DNA from: Methylobacterium sp. Leaf104
Lineage (GTDB): Bacteria; Pseudomonadota; Alphaproteobacteria; Rhizobiales; Beijerinckiaceae
DNA length: 64,000 bases
Reading direction: 5' to 3'
Assembly (NCBI RefSeq): GCF_001422885.1
Contig: NZ_LMMZ01000001.1
Span: 748,565-812,564 of the forward strand
Positions 36,417 to 45,776 of the stretch are shown here, one piece after another. Numbering within the stretch: the stretch's first letter is position 1; every line of letters starts with the position of its first letter. The notes under the pieces were generated by a model. That model saw only the letters and a list, made by a program, of their open reading frames with translations. It was not told the origin of the DNA and ran no database searches. Position numbers and translations under genes: made by a program.

Positions 36417-37457
36417 TCATTCGGCAGCAGCGGGATGGCGCCCGGACAGCTGTGGCCCACTCGCAGTCTTCGCCTGCTCCTGCTCCACCCAGAGATCGTG
36501 GTGCGCGCGCGCCCAGGCAAGGTCCACCTTGCCGCTGCCCATGGCATCGTAGGCGCCTTTCATGCCGAGCGTACCAATGTAGATGTGGGCCAGGATGCCC
36601 GCGATGAAGGCGATGCCGATCAACGAGTGGATCACCTGCATGACCTGCATGCCGTTGATGTCCAGCAGAGCGAAGGGAAACAGCATCATCAGGCCGGTCA
36701 CGCTCATGGCGACGCCGAAGCCGGCGACCATCCAGAAGACGCCCTTCTGACCCGCGTTGAAGCGGGCCGCGTGGGGGTGCTTCTTGCCGATGAACCCGCC
36801 GCCGGCCTTGATCCAGGCCCAGTCCAGACGGTTGGGGATGTTGTCCTTGATCCAGACCACGAACATCATCACCACGCCGAACATGAACGGCCAGGCGAGA
36901 TAGACGTGGCTGTACTTCGCCCACTGCGCCAGGGCGCCGAAGGCCTCGGGGCCGATCAGCGGCATCAGCAGGCGCTTGCCGAAGATGTAGTTCAGGCCCG
37001 AGAGTGACAGGATGATGAAGCACACGGCCGTCATCCAATGGGTGAAGCGCTCGAAGGTGTTGAAGCGCAGGATCTTCCGGCCAGATTCCTGGCTGTGCTC
37101 CGTGAGGATGCGCCCGCGCCAGAGGAAGAACGCGCCCAGCGCGGCGATCATGCCGAGGATGAAGGCGGCACCGATCCACGGCAGGTAATGCTCGCGGAAC
37201 GACTGGTACTCGCGACCCTGCGGTTGGATCAGGTTCGCGGCCTTCCGGTCCGGAATGCTGATCCGACCGGTGATCTTGTCCGCGTTCTTGAAGAGAAACT
37301 CTTCGTTCACCGAATCCGCCGTGGGCTTGGCGCCCATGGGGTTCTGCCCGTCCTGCGTCATCGGATTCTGGGCCTGCACCGGTTCGAACGCTGCCGGCGC
37401 GGCCAGGAGCGTCGACGCGACGACGAGGGTGCTGAGGAGCGTAACTGACCGCCGCAT
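36417..37457 (-). CDS. Formate dehydrogenase gamma subunit (cytochrome b556)
   Basis: 346 residues from the ATG at 37457. Signal-like N-terminus (LSTLVVASTLLAAPAAFEPV), a periplasmic insert of about 100 residues, then four transmembrane helices that would hold two b haems (for example FNTFERFTHWMTAVCFIILS and PFALLDINGMQVMQVIHSLI). It anchors the FDH and passes formate electrons to quinone. The first 69 codons of the longer frame overlap the gap and beta gene and are not protein-like. Confidence 0.92.
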   Translation of the reverse strand: MRRSVTLLSTLVVASTLLAAPAAFEPVQAQNPMTQDGQNPMGAKPTADSVNEEFLFKNADKITGRISIPDRKAANLIQPQGREYQSFREHYLPWIGAAFILGMIAALGAFFLWRGRILTEHSQESGRKILRFNTFERFTHWMTAVCFIILSLSGLNYIFGKRLLMPLIGPEAFGALAQWAKYSHVYLAWPFMFGVVMMFVVWIKDNIPNRLDWAWIKAGGGFIGKKHPHAARFNAGQKGVFWMVAGFGVAMSVTGLMMLFPFALLDINGMQVMQVIHSLIGIAFIAGILAHIYIGTLGMKGAYDAMGSGKVDLAWARAHHDLWVEQEQAKTASGPQLSGRHPAAAE

Positions 37458-37528
37458 CGGCGTTCCTTTCGATGGCGTGTCGTCGCGGAGCCGGCGGATT
37501 GCCGCCGGCCCTTGGGGCGAGGAGGCGA

Positions 37529-38125
37529 TCAGAGCGCCACGGTCTCGCGATAGGCCGTCTTCCAGCCCCAGGCGCCGGAGCCGTAGCCGCGCTTGATCAC
37601 GCGCTGCTTGTAGATCTCGGCGATCATCTCGCCGTCGCCGGCGAGCAGCGCCTTGGTCGAGCACATCTCGGCGCAGAGGGGTAGCTTGCCCTCGGCGAGG
37701 CGGTTCGAGCCGTACTTCTCGTACTCGGCCACCGACAGGTCCGGCTCAGGACCACCCGAGCAGTAGGTGCACTTGTCCATCTTGCCGCGCGAGCCGAAGT
37801 TTCCGACGCGCGGATACTGGGGCGCGCCGAAGGGGCAGGCGTAGAAGCAGTAGCCGCAGCCGATGCAGATGTCCTTGGAGTGCAGCACCACGGCGTCGGC
37901 CGTCGTGTAGAAGCAGTTCACCGGGCAGACCGCCGCGCAGGGTGCGTCGGTGCAGTGCATGCACGCCATCGAGACCGAGCGCTCGCCGGGCTTGCCGTCG
38001 TTCAGCGTGACCACGCGACGGCGGTTGATGCCCCAAGGCACCTCGTGCTCGTTCTTGCAGGCGGTGACGCAGGCATTGCACTCGATGCAACGGTCGGCGT
38101 CACAGAGGAACTTCATACGGGCCAT
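37529..38125 (-). CDS. Formate dehydrogenase beta subunit, four [4Fe-4S] clusters
   Basis: 198 residues. Cysteine groups for four clusters: CDADRCIECNACVTACKNEH, CMHCTDAPCAAVCPVNC, CIGCGYCFYACPFG, and CTYC...LCAEMC. It wires FdhA to the gamma subunit. It lacks the C-terminal transmembrane helix found in E. coli FdnH. It lies 16 bases after the alpha gene. Confidence 0.94.
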   Translation of the reverse strand: MARMKFLCDADRCIECNACVTACKNEHEVPWGINRRRVVTLNDGKPGERSVSMACMHCTDAPCAAVCPVNCFYTTADAVVLHSKDICIGCGYCFYACPFGAPQYPRVGNFGSRGKMDKCTYCSGGPEPDLSVAEYEKYGSNRLAEGKLPLCAEMCSTKALLAGDGEMIAEIYKQRVIKRGYGSGAWGWKTAYRETVAL

Positions 38126-38141
38126 GGTCGATGCGCTCCTC

Positions 38142-41084
38142 TCACGCGGCCTTGATCTGGCATAGGGTACACTTCGTCTCCTGCATGCCCGTCACAGGAT
38201 CGAAGCCGTAGGTGGTGACCGAGTTGACGCTCTCGCCGAGCACCACCGGGTCGGTGCCCTTCGGGTAGTAGTCGCGCATGTCCTTGCCCTCGTACCAACC
38301 CGAGAAGTGGAAGGGCATGAACGCAACGCCCTTGCCGACGCGGTCGGTGACGAGCGCCTTCATCTTGGCCTTCGAGCTGTTCTCGGCGCCGGTGACCCAG
38401 ACCCAGGACCCGTCCTTGATGCCGCGCTCGGCGGCATCGCCCGTGTTGATCTCGACGAACATGTCCTGCTGCAGCTCGGCGAGCCACGGGTTCGACCGGG
38501 TCTCCTCGCCGCCGCCCTCATATTCCACGAGCCGGCCCGAGGTGAGGATGATGGGGAAGTCGCGCGCCACGTTGCGCTCGACGGCCGCCTTTTGCACCGA
38601 GAAGCCGATGTTCGGCATGCGGAACTGCCGCTCGTCGGGCCGGGTCGGGTACTTGGCCACGAGATCGGGACGGGGCGAGTAGACCGGCTCGCGGTGCACC
38701 GGCACCGGGTCGGGCAGGTTCCAGGCATTCGCCCGAGCCTTGCCATTGCCGAACGGGATCACGCCATGGTCGAGGCAGACCCGCTGGATGCCGCCCGACA
38801 GGTCGGTGGCCCAGCTCACGGTGTCGGGTTTGTCGCCGCCGATCTTCAGGATCGTGGCGAGTTCGTCCGCCGTCAGGTCCTTGTCCCAGCCGAGCTTCTT
38901 GAACACCCCGAAGGTGAATTCCGGGTAGCCGTCGGTAAGGTCCGAATCCTTGGTGAAGCTGTCCTCGGCCAGCAGGGTCTGTCCGTTGCGCTCGGTGCCG
39001 AAGCGGGCCCGGAAGGTGCTGCCGCCGTCCTTCACGTGCAACGACGTATTGTAGAGGATCGCCGATCCGGGATGGCGCAACTCCGGCTTGCCCCAGCACG
39101 GCCAGGGCAGGCCGTAATAGTCGCCGCCCACCTCCGGGTCGTCCTTGGGCGCCCGAAGGGTGATGAGATCGAACTTGTGCTGGTTGCGCATATGCGCCTT
39201 CAGCCGCTCCGGGCTCTGGCCGCAATAGCCAGTCGACCAGCCGCCACGGTTGATCTCGCGCAGCAGGTCCTCGGCGGACGGGACGTTGTTCTCGACCTTG
39301 ATGTTCTTAAACAGCGTCTCGGCGAAGCCGAGCTTCTTGGCCAGGAGGTAGAGCACCTCGTAGTCGTTCTTCGACTCGAAGGCCGGCTTCACGATCTGCT
39401 CGCCCCATTGCAGCGAGCGGTTCGAGGCCGTGCGGGAGCCTTCCATCTCGAGGGAGGTACAGATCGGCAGCAGGTAGGTGTTGTCCTGCCGGGCATCGAG
39501 GGCCGCGAAGGTGGTCGGGTGCGGGTCGGCGACCACCAGCAGTTCCAGCTTGTTCATGCCCTCGATCGCCTCGGGCAGGCGGGTCACGGTGTTGCCGCCG
39601 TGGCCGAACACCATGAACGCCTTGATCGGGCTGCGCTGGTCGATCTGTTCCGGCGGCAGGTTCACGGCGTCGAACCAGCGTGTCGAGGTGATGCCGGGCG
39701 CCTCCATGTTCTCCTTGCGCGAGCGGGCTTTGCGGCCGGCGGCGGCGGGAACCTCGTCGAAGCGGGACTGCAGCCACTCGTAGGGCACGTCCCAGACACG
39801 GGCCCAATGGCGCCAGCCGCCCTCGACGAGACCGTAGTAGAGCGGCAGCGACGTGACATCGAGGCCGAGATCGGTCGCGCCCTGAACGTTGGTGTGGCCG
39901 CGGAAGATGTTCGCGCCGGTGCCGGGCTTGCCGACGTTGCCGGTGGCGAGACACAGGATGCAGAGGGCGCGCACGTTGGCTGTGCCGACCGTGTGCTGGG
40001 TCGCGCCCATGCACCAGATCAGGGTCGCGGGCTTCTCCTTGGCGAACTTCTCAGCCACCCGGCGCAGCTGCTCGCCGGGCACGCCGGAGACGCGCTCGAC
40101 CTCCTCGGGCGTCCACTTGGCGACCTCCTTGCGGACATCGTCCATGGCGTAGACGCGCTGGCTGATGAACTCCTTGTCCTCCCAGCCATTCTGGAAGACG
40201 TGCCAAAGAATGCCCCAGACCACCGGGATGTCGGTGCCGGAGCGGATGCGCACGTACTCGGTGGCATGGGCGGCCGTGCGGGTGAAGCGCGGATCGATGA
40301 CGATCATGTTCGCGCGGTTGATCTCCTTGCCCGACAGCACGTGCTGCATGGAGATCGGGTGCGCCTCGGCGGGGTTGCCGCCCAGGATGATCATCGTCTT
40401 GGCGTTGCGGATGTCGTTGTAGGAATTGGTCTGGGCGCCGTAACCCCAGGTGTTGGCGACGCCCGCCACCGTGGTCGAGTGGCAGATGCGCGCTTGGTGA
40501 TCGACGGAGTTAGTGCCCCAGAAGGCACCGAATTTGCGCATCAGGTAGGCCGCCTCGTTGGTGAACTTGGCCGACCCGAGCCAGTAGACCGAATCCGCGC
40601 CGTTCTTCTCACGGATGGCACCGAGCTTGTCGCCGATCTCCTCGATCGCCTGCTCCCAGGAGACGCGCTGCCACTGCCCGCCGACGAGCTTCATCGGGTA
40701 CTTCAGGCGGCGGTCGGACGAGACCAGCTCACGGATGGCCGCGCCCTTGGCGCAGTGCGTGCCGCGGTTGATCGGGCTCGCGTATGACGGCTCCTGGCCG
40801 ACCCAGACGCCGTTCACCACCTCGGCCGTGACGGTGCAGCCGACCGAGCAATGAGTGCAGACGTTCTTCTTGATCTGCACGTCCGGCGACGTGGCCGAAG
40901 ACCCGGCCGCGCGCGCCTGACGAACCGACCCCAGTTGGATCGTGCCGGCCGCCGCGAGGGCGCCGGCGGTCAGGCCGGACTTCTTCAGGAAGCCGCGCCG
41001 GTCGAGCACGCCGGCCGCGAGGCCCGCGGCGACGGCCTGATGCTTGGTGCGGCTCGCCTCGCCGCTCTTGCGCTTCGTCAGCAT
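38142..41084 (-). CDS. Formate dehydrogenase major (alpha) subunit, exported
   Basis: 980 residues, Mo/W-bis-MGD oxidoreductase. A twin-arginine signal (DRRGFLKKSG, about residues 28-37) shows export to the periplasm. One [4Fe-4S] cluster is held by C76, C79, C83 and C111 (VCTHCSVGC...THCAKG). The metal ligand is cysteine at about 201 (HQARICHSTTV), followed by the catalytic His, where E. coli FdnG has selenocysteine. It oxidises formate to CO2. It resembles the Fdh3-type enzyme of methylobacteria. Confidence 0.95.
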   Translation of the reverse strand: MLTKRKSGEASRTKHQAVAAGLAAGVLDRRGFLKKSGLTAGALAAAGTIQLGSVRQARAAGSSATSPDVQIKKNVCTHCSVGCTVTAEVVNGVWVGQEPSYASPINRGTHCAKGAAIRELVSSDRRLKYPMKLVGGQWQRVSWEQAIEEIGDKLGAIREKNGADSVYWLGSAKFTNEAAYLMRKFGAFWGTNSVDHQARICHSTTVAGVANTWGYGAQTNSYNDIRNAKTMIILGGNPAEAHPISMQHVLSGKEINRANMIVIDPRFTRTAAHATEYVRIRSGTDIPVVWGILWHVFQNGWEDKEFISQRVYAMDDVRKEVAKWTPEEVERVSGVPGEQLRRVAEKFAKEKPATLIWCMGATQHTVGTANVRALCILCLATGNVGKPGTGANIFRGHTNVQGATDLGLDVTSLPLYYGLVEGGWRHWARVWDVPYEWLQSRFDEVPAAAGRKARSRKENMEAPGITSTRWFDAVNLPPEQIDQRSPIKAFMVFGHGGNTVTRLPEAIEGMNKLELLVVADPHPTTFAALDARQDNTYLLPICTSLEMEGSRTASNRSLQWGEQIVKPAFESKNDYEVLYLLAKKLGFAETLFKNIKVENNVPSAEDLLREINRGGWSTGYCGQSPERLKAHMRNQHKFDLITLRAPKDDPEVGGDYYGLPWPCWGKPELRHPGSAILYNTSLHVKDGGSTFRARFGTERNGQTLLAEDSFTKDSDLTDGYPEFTFGVFKKLGWDKDLTADELATILKIGGDKPDTVSWATDLSGGIQRVCLDHGVIPFGNGKARANAWNLPDPVPVHREPVYSPRPDLVAKYPTRPDERQFRMPNIGFSVQKAAVERNVARDFPIILTSGRLVEYEGGGEETRSNPWLAELQQDMFVEINTGDAAERGIKDGSWVWVTGAENSSKAKMKALVTDRVGKGVAFMPFHFSGWYEGKDMRDYYPKGTDPVVLGESVNSVTTYGFDPVTGMQETKCTLCQIKAA

Positions 41085-41091
41085 CGCAGGC

Positions 41092-41331
41092 TCACTTCTT
41101 TCCGGCGTTCGTGCTGTTCTGGAGGGTCTCGTAGCCGTTCGTCCGGTAGAACGCCTTCACCTCGTCCGTGAGGCGGTAGCGCGACCGGGTCTCGTCCGTG
41201 CCGGGGTCATAGGCCTGCGCCTCGGTGACCGAGAGCGGCGAGGCCATGCCGGCCGCAGCCGCCACCGTGCCGCCGCCGAGCGCACGGAAGAACTGGCGAC
41301 GGCCGAGCTGGTCCTTCTGATCCTGTCCCAT
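41092..41331 (-). CDS. Small TAT-signal protein of FDH operons
   Basis: 79 residues. A twin-arginine motif (GRRQFFRALGGG) and hydrophobic h-region ending around AQA are followed by about 40 residues with RYRLTDEVKAFYRTNGYETL. It matches the small TAT-target proteins (TIGR02811 type, from memory) encoded just before FDH alpha in many proteobacteria. Its role is unknown; it may help co-export or stabilise the enzyme. Seven bases from fdhA. Confidence 0.85.
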   Translation of the reverse strand: MGQDQKDQLGRRQFFRALGGGTVAAAAGMASPLSVTEAQAYDPGTDETRSRYRLTDEVKAFYRTNGYETLQNSTNAGKK

Positions 41332-41399
41332 CGCTCAAACTCCTCAAGCGACTCTCGCCCGAAATGGGCGGAACGCGATGATCCAAAGGGATGAATGCC

Positions 41400-42065
41400 T
41401 CAGGCATCCATCGCGAAAGCCGCCGCCTCGATCTCGAGGAAGGCGCGTCCCAGCGCCCCCACCGGACGGTAGAAGCGCGCCGACTTGGCGTGCTCCACAT
41501 CGGCGAAGAAGCGCTCGCCCCACGGCGCGATGTGCCGGAGGAAGAACGCGCGTGCCGCGCCGGGCTTCGCCTCGAACCGTCCGGCCGTGAGGCCCGCCAT
41601 CACATCGAAGAGAATCGCGAGGTGATCCTCGGGTTCGGTCGTCCCTGGCTCTCGCTCGATGCCAAGCGCCGAAAGATCCTCGCGAACCCGGGCGAGGGGA
41701 CGCTCGTTCAGGAAGCCGGTCAGGTAGTAGGAAGCGTAGGGGAGAAGCTCTCCGCGTCCGACACCGACGAAGAGGGAAAAGTATTCCTGCTCGACGACAT
41801 CCGCAGAATTCGTCCTGGCGGCGGAGGCAAGAGCGCCCACCTCCCGTCCCAGCACGCTATCCCCGCCCTTGAGGCCTGCCAGCGCATCGAGGAGCTGTGA
41901 CGTCGGAGAACGTCCGAGGAGGACCGCGAGAAGATCGTATTGCTGGGCGCGAAGGTAATCGACCTCATCCACGGCCAAGTTCCTTGCCTCGGCCGGGTCG
42001 ATCCAGTCCGCCACGCCGAGACCCGCTTCGGCCGAGGGCTCTGAAAACGACGCACCGGAACGCAT
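41400..42065 (-). CDS. TorD-family FDH-specific chaperone
   Basis: 221 residues, all-helical. TorD-type text includes LRAQQYDLLAVLLGRSPTSQ, EYFSLFVGVGRGELLPYASY and the C-terminal FLRHIAPWGERFFADVEHA. These cytoplasmic chaperones bind the TAT signal of the molybdoenzyme and hold it until cofactor insertion. It is placed just upstream of the TAT proteins in transcription order. Confidence 0.9.
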   Translation of the reverse strand: MRSGASFSEPSAEAGLGVADWIDPAEARNLAVDEVDYLRAQQYDLLAVLLGRSPTSQLLDALAGLKGGDSVLGREVGALASAARTNSADVVEQEYFSLFVGVGRGELLPYASYYLTGFLNERPLARVREDLSALGIEREPGTTEPEDHLAILFDVMAGLTAGRFEAKPGAARAFFLRHIAPWGERFFADVEHAKSARFYRPVGALGRAFLEIEAAAFAMDA

Positions 42066-42171
42066 TCGACTCCTCTACCCTTCCGGCCCCGCGCCGCTCC
42101 ACCTGAGAGACAGCTTAGTTTGGATTGATAATAAAAAGCGTTTCGCGCAACGGCAATCGCGTTTCTTGGGA

Positions 42172-42846
42172 TTAGCTTGGCATCGCGCCGCCATGGCGTC
42201 GCAGGCGCGATACAATCGGTGGCGATTGAAACGTGCGCGTGGCTTTTTCGGACGGATGACAGCCATCCTCGACAACGTGCGGGTTTGGCTCGACCTGTGC
42301 CGCAAGCACTTGAGGCGCGCTCGGATCCTCTTCCGCGACCGGCGCGACAACGAGCTCCGCTTCGTGTTCTTCCTCCTGGCTCGCGGAGGTTTCAGGGGCG
42401 GGCTGCGGGGCATGGCCCGTCATGATGCGCTCGACCATTGCCTTGATGTCGTCCGTGGGCAGCATCGGACCGAGTCCGGGAACACCGCCGGGCGTGTTCC
42501 AGTCATAGGCGTATTCCCGTGCTTCGCTGACGAAGTCGCGAATGGCCGGATCAACGGACCACATCCTCCGAAGGGCGGCCTTCCGTAGGACCGCCGGAAT
42601 ACCGGCTCGGAGGAAGGGCGCGAGTTCGGTCTCGGCGGTCAAGTCCTCGATCCTGGGCAATCGGGCGATCGCTTCCGCCAAGCTTTCGGCCTGCGTCGTC
42701 GATTCCTGCGTGGACTGCGCTTCGATGGTCGACTGAGGTTCGGGCGGGGAATGGGGCGTCTCCATCACCGGCACCGCCTGCACGCGTTCCTGGCGACGAA
42801 CCTCTCGCTTGCGCCGCGCCCAGCGCGACAGGATCCCTTCGCTCAT
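42172..42846 (-). CDS. DUF3306 family protein
   Basis: 224 residues from ATG at 42846. The basic N-terminus MSEGILSRWARRKREVRRQE and the later DFVSEAREYAYDWNTPGGVPG with ADVxxM-like ending are typical of DUF3306. No membrane segment. The C-terminal 45 residues are rich in charged and Pro residues. Function unknown; the family co-occurs with DUF3305 and FDH genes. It overlaps the DUF3305 gene by 4 bases. The adjacent 105-base gap (42066-42171) is AT-rich and could hold an internal promoter for the chaperone and FDH genes. Confidence 0.82.
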   Translation of the reverse strand: MSEGILSRWARRKREVRRQERVQAVPVMETPHSPPEPQSTIEAQSTQESTTQAESLAEAIARLPRIEDLTAETELAPFLRAGIPAVLRKAALRRMWSVDPAIRDFVSEAREYAYDWNTPGGVPGLGPMLPTDDIKAMVERIMTGHAPQPAPETSASQEEEHEAELVVAPVAEEDPSAPQVLAAQVEPNPHVVEDGCHPSEKATRTFQSPPIVSRLRRHGGAMPS

Positions 42847-43418
42847 TCGCCGCGCCCTTTGCCCTGACCGCCGCGTGCGAGCGCTTCCGGGTCGGCGCGG
42901 TCGCGCTTGCGCTTCTCGAATTTCCGTTCGACGTGGAAGGCCTCGAAGAAGGCGAGCAGGATCCCCTGGCACTCCGTCGGCATCGGCACGGTCTCCACGA
43001 TCTCACCGATGCCTTCGGCCATCGCCTCACCTTCGTAGGGGTCCGCCGTCACGGTTGCGATCTCGTAGGCGTCTTCGCCGAGCTTCCGGAGGGCGACCCA
43101 CAGAGAGGGTCGACCCGAGACGAGATTGTCGCGGTAATGGGACGTTTCCGCAGGGTGCAGCAGGACCTCATAGGCGCCTGCATAGAAAACCGTCTCCTCC
43201 TCCGTCTCCGAGAGCATCGTCCAGTTCGCCACAGGGGGCGCAGCCGGAAGTGCGGCGACGGGAAGCCAGGCATGCGTCGCCCAGGGGCCGCGCAGGCGCC
43301 GACGTGCCACGAGGATGCCGACCTCGAAGTGGTTCTGGGGCATGGCCCGATCCTGCATGGGTCCGCGGGACACCTGCCCGGCGTTCATTGCATCAACGCT
43401 TGATAAATCGTTCGGCAT
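42843..43418 (-). CDS. DUF3305 family protein
   Basis: 191 residues. Family text: FEVGILVARRRLRGPWATHA, WLPVAALP, YEVLLHPAETSHYRDNLVSG, and LRKLGEDAYEIATVTADPYE. Soluble, with a highly basic C-terminus. Function unknown, but it is almost always next to FDH and DUF3306, which suggests a maturation role. Overlaps its neighbours on both sides (4 bases and 1 base). Confidence 0.85.
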   Translation of the reverse strand: MPNDLSSVDAMNAGQVSRGPMQDRAMPQNHFEVGILVARRRLRGPWATHAWLPVAALPAAPPVANWTMLSETEEETVFYAGAYEVLLHPAETSHYRDNLVSGRPSLWVALRKLGEDAYEIATVTADPYEGEAMAEGIGEIVETVPMPTECQGILLAFFEAFHVERKFEKRKRDRADPEALARGGQGKGRGE

Positions 43419-44428
43419 CAGCAGGACGCCTCGGTCTTTTTGAAAGGGAAGCCGACGATCAGGTTCTGCGGCTTCATCGCGACGAGCTTCGCCTCGTTCG
43501 CGGCCAGCAACAGGTAGACGGGCCGGTCACCGATCGAGTCGTCCAGGCGGCTTCGGTCCGCGAAGCTCAGGCTGAAGATCGCGATCACGCGCTCCCGGTC
43601 ATCGCCCGAGACTGTCTCGCCTCGCCACAGGGCGTTGCCGATCCGGGTCGCCTCGGCGTCGAGGCCGACGAACCAGCGCCAATCGGGATCTTCCAGCCGG
43701 TCGAGCGGCGCGACCCGAACCTCGACGTTCAGGAGGTGCCCGACGAAGGCTTCGATCACCCGGGCAAGGCCCTCGCGGCTGCGCGTGCTGGAACCGAGGT
43801 TCAGGGCCATTGAGAAGGCATCGGACCGGCTCCAATAGCTCCAAGCGTTGTCCTCGTTGAGGATGTCGAGCTCGTTCGCCGCGTCCTTGCCCAGCATGGC
43901 AACCAGCGGCGAGAGCGGCGCACTGCCTTCTCGCGCCTCGATCACCTCGGCATCGGCCAGGAGAACGGCCCCATCGAGACGGCTGATCCGCTGGGGCCGG
44001 AACATCAACTCGGCGGCCCGCAGCACGAACGGGTCGTCGCAGCCGTCGAGGGCGTTGCGCAGGATCAGGTGCACGAGCTGATTGAGGAACAGGGACGGGA
44101 TTCCCTGCAGGCCCTGGCGGACCATCCCGAGATAGGCCGCCTCGATCGAGCGTGCGTCGAGCAGACGGTCGCGGAAGGCGAGGAGCACCTCCCAGTTCTC
44201 CCGTGCATCCGAGTCCGCGATGGCCGCCACGGTCTCGGGCGGCACCGCGCGGCGCGGGGCGGCGACCAGGTCGGCGTAGAGCCTGCGCTCCGCCGCGCAG
44301 GCCTCCTCCGGCGGCACCAGCTCGGGACGAGCGAGGTAGGCGAGGATCAGTTCATCGGTGACCGCCAGCCCGCCGCCCGCCGTGCGCTGCGTCAGGTGGT
44401 GGCCGCTGGAGACCCAGAATTCGGTCAT
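43418..44428 (-). CDS. DUF6352 family protein
   Basis: 336 residues, soluble, starting MTEFWVSSGHHLTQRTAGGG, with helical repeats (YLGMVRQGLQGIPSLFLNQL, VHLILRNALDGCDDPFVLRA). I recall this as DUF6352, an uncharacterised family found beside FDH accessory genes in Rhizobiales. It shares one base with the DUF3305 gene. No catalytic motif is apparent. Confidence 0.78.
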   Translation of the reverse strand: MTEFWVSSGHHLTQRTAGGGLAVTDELILAYLARPELVPPEEACAAERRLYADLVAAPRRAVPPETVAAIADSDARENWEVLLAFRDRLLDARSIEAAYLGMVRQGLQGIPSLFLNQLVHLILRNALDGCDDPFVLRAAELMFRPQRISRLDGAVLLADAEVIEAREGSAPLSPLVAMLGKDAANELDILNEDNAWSYWSRSDAFSMALNLGSSTRSREGLARVIEAFVGHLLNVEVRVAPLDRLEDPDWRWFVGLDAEATRIGNALWRGETVSGDDRERVIAIFSLSFADRSRLDDSIGDRPVYLLLAANEAKLVAMKPQNLIVGFPFKKTEASC

Positions 44429-44463
44429 CGCGGGGCCTCTCCGGTTGCGAAATGCGCCATCGA

Positions 44464-45039
44464 TCAGGCTCCCGAGGCTGTCGGAGACCGCGCGAGGCCG
44501 ATGAGGTCGGCCCGCTCCTCGTGCTCCTCGTCATCTGTCTCCACGAAGCGGAAGGCGCGGGCCTGGGCGTGCAGGCGATCGGCACCCGGCGTTCCGCCAG
44601 TCCGCTGGTGGAGCGTCCGGAACGCTTCCGAAATCTCGCCCGCTTTTTGCGTCCGGTGCATCGCCACGACGCTCCCGATCGGCACGAAGCAGAGCGAGGC
44701 GGCGAAATCGATTTCTTCGCGGGCCGACGCCCGCGCGGTTTCGCGGTTCGGTGCGCCGAGACGTTCGTGGATGTGGTGGGCAAGGGCCTCCACCGCTGCG
44801 TCGCGCTCGGCCTCGGTGGCCTCGCTCACCACCACGAGGGTCGAGAAGCCCAGAGAGTTGACCCCGACGAACCCTGAGCGGAAGGCGGAGCGAGCCTTGC
44901 CTTCGAGCACGGTCAGGTCCTGGTCCCAGAACAGGAACGATCCCGTCACCGCCCACTCGCCGGGCTCGGCCGGATGCGCGAAGACGAAGGTGTCCGAAGG
45001 GTCGAGCCGCAGGGTACGCGGCAGCTTGAGTGAAGTCAT
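44464..45039 (-). CDS. DUF6505 family protein
   Basis: 191 residues from the ATG at 45039: MTSLKLPRTLRLDPSDTFVF. It continues with AEPGEWAVTGSFLFWDQD and AREEIDFAASLCFVPIGSVV. I recall this as DUF6505. Soluble, function unknown. It overlaps the ligase-like gene by 4 bases and precedes DUF6352 by 35 bases, so it belongs to the FDH accessory operon. Confidence 0.75.
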   Translation of the reverse strand: MTSLKLPRTLRLDPSDTFVFAHPAEPGEWAVTGSFLFWDQDLTVLEGKARSAFRSGFVGVNSLGFSTLVVVSEATEAERDAAVEALAHHIHERLGAPNRETARASAREEIDFAASLCFVPIGSVVAMHRTQKAGEISEAFRTLHQRTGGTPGADRLHAQARAFRFVETDDEEHEERADLIGLARSPTASGA

Positions 45040-45776
45040 AGCCGGACCGATCCCGTCTCCGGATCGAGCCATGCTGACGCGCGCAGCAGGGATGCCAGCG
45101 GCCAGTGCTCGGACCCGCCGAGGACGACGTCGCCAGCTCGGTCGATGCGCACCGGCACACCCACCGGGGTGGGAAGGTGCGCCAGGTAGCGCGCCGCGAT
45201 TCCCTCGAAGCCGTCCTCGGTCCAAACGGAGAACGTGCGGCTGAGATTGCGCGCGAAGCTCTCCACCAGCGCATCGCGGATGTCGGCCGGAAATCCCTCT
45301 TCGTCGAGCGCGGTCGAGCCCGGGGTGAGCCCCGGATCGCCGATCTCCGCCTTCGAGAGCAGCAGCATCGCGGAGAAGACGAGCCAGTCCGGGACAGAAT
45401 GCTCGTCGCAGCCGTCGGGCCAGCCCAAGCGCCCACCGCCGAGCCGCGCGCCGTCGAAGATCAGGACATCGGGCCAGCCGAAAGTCAGCGGCATCTCGGG
45501 TGGCCCGTGGGCACCGACCGCATCGGCCAGCGCCGTCATGGCCGCGAGGAAGGCGCGCCGAGCCGAGGACAGCGGTTCCTCCGGCGCCAGGATCACCGCG
45601 ACGTCGAGCACGTCCGCGCGCTCGGCGAGAAGCAGCGCTCCGGCAGCGTCGGCCCCATCGCGCTTCGCCAGCGCCACCGCTTCACGGAACGTGCCGGCAG
45701 CCGACGAAACCACCCGGGCGGTGAAGGCGGGAGGCAGGACCAGGTTTGTCGCGGTCGTGGCGTGGCGGACTGTCAT
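45036..45776 (-). CDS. Biotin/lipoate-protein ligase-like protein
   Basis: 246 residues from ATG at 45776. Segments such as LVLPPAFTARVVSS, MPLTFGWPDVLIFDGARLGG and VPDWLVFSAMLLLSKAEIG match the biotin/lipoate A/B ligase family (with a DUF4444-like C-terminus). The GR/KxxK adenylation core is weakly represented, so it may not be an active ligase. First gene of the minus-strand FDH run; its promoter should lie in the 244-base divergent gap. Confidence 0.72.
   Translation of the reverse strand: MTVRHATTATNLVLPPAFTARVVSSAAGTFREAVALAKRDGADAAGALLLAERADVLDVAVILAPEEPLSSARRAFLAAMTALADAVGAHGPPEMPLTFGWPDVLIFDGARLGGGRLGWPDGCDEHSVPDWLVFSAMLLLSKAEIGDPGLTPGSTALDEEGFPADIRDALVESFARNLSRTFSVWTEDGFEGIAARYLAHLPTPVGVPVRIDRAGDVVLGGSEHWPLASLLRASAWLDPETGSVRL

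Noticed and set aside
38307..40787. 826-codon + strand ORF opposite fdhA
   Set aside because: Antisense shadow of the formate dehydrogenase alpha gene; no recognisable motifs.
38142..41084. Selenocysteine codon in formate dehydrogenase alpha
   Set aside because: The active-site codon is TGC/Cys in HQARICHSTTV and there is no in-frame TGA.
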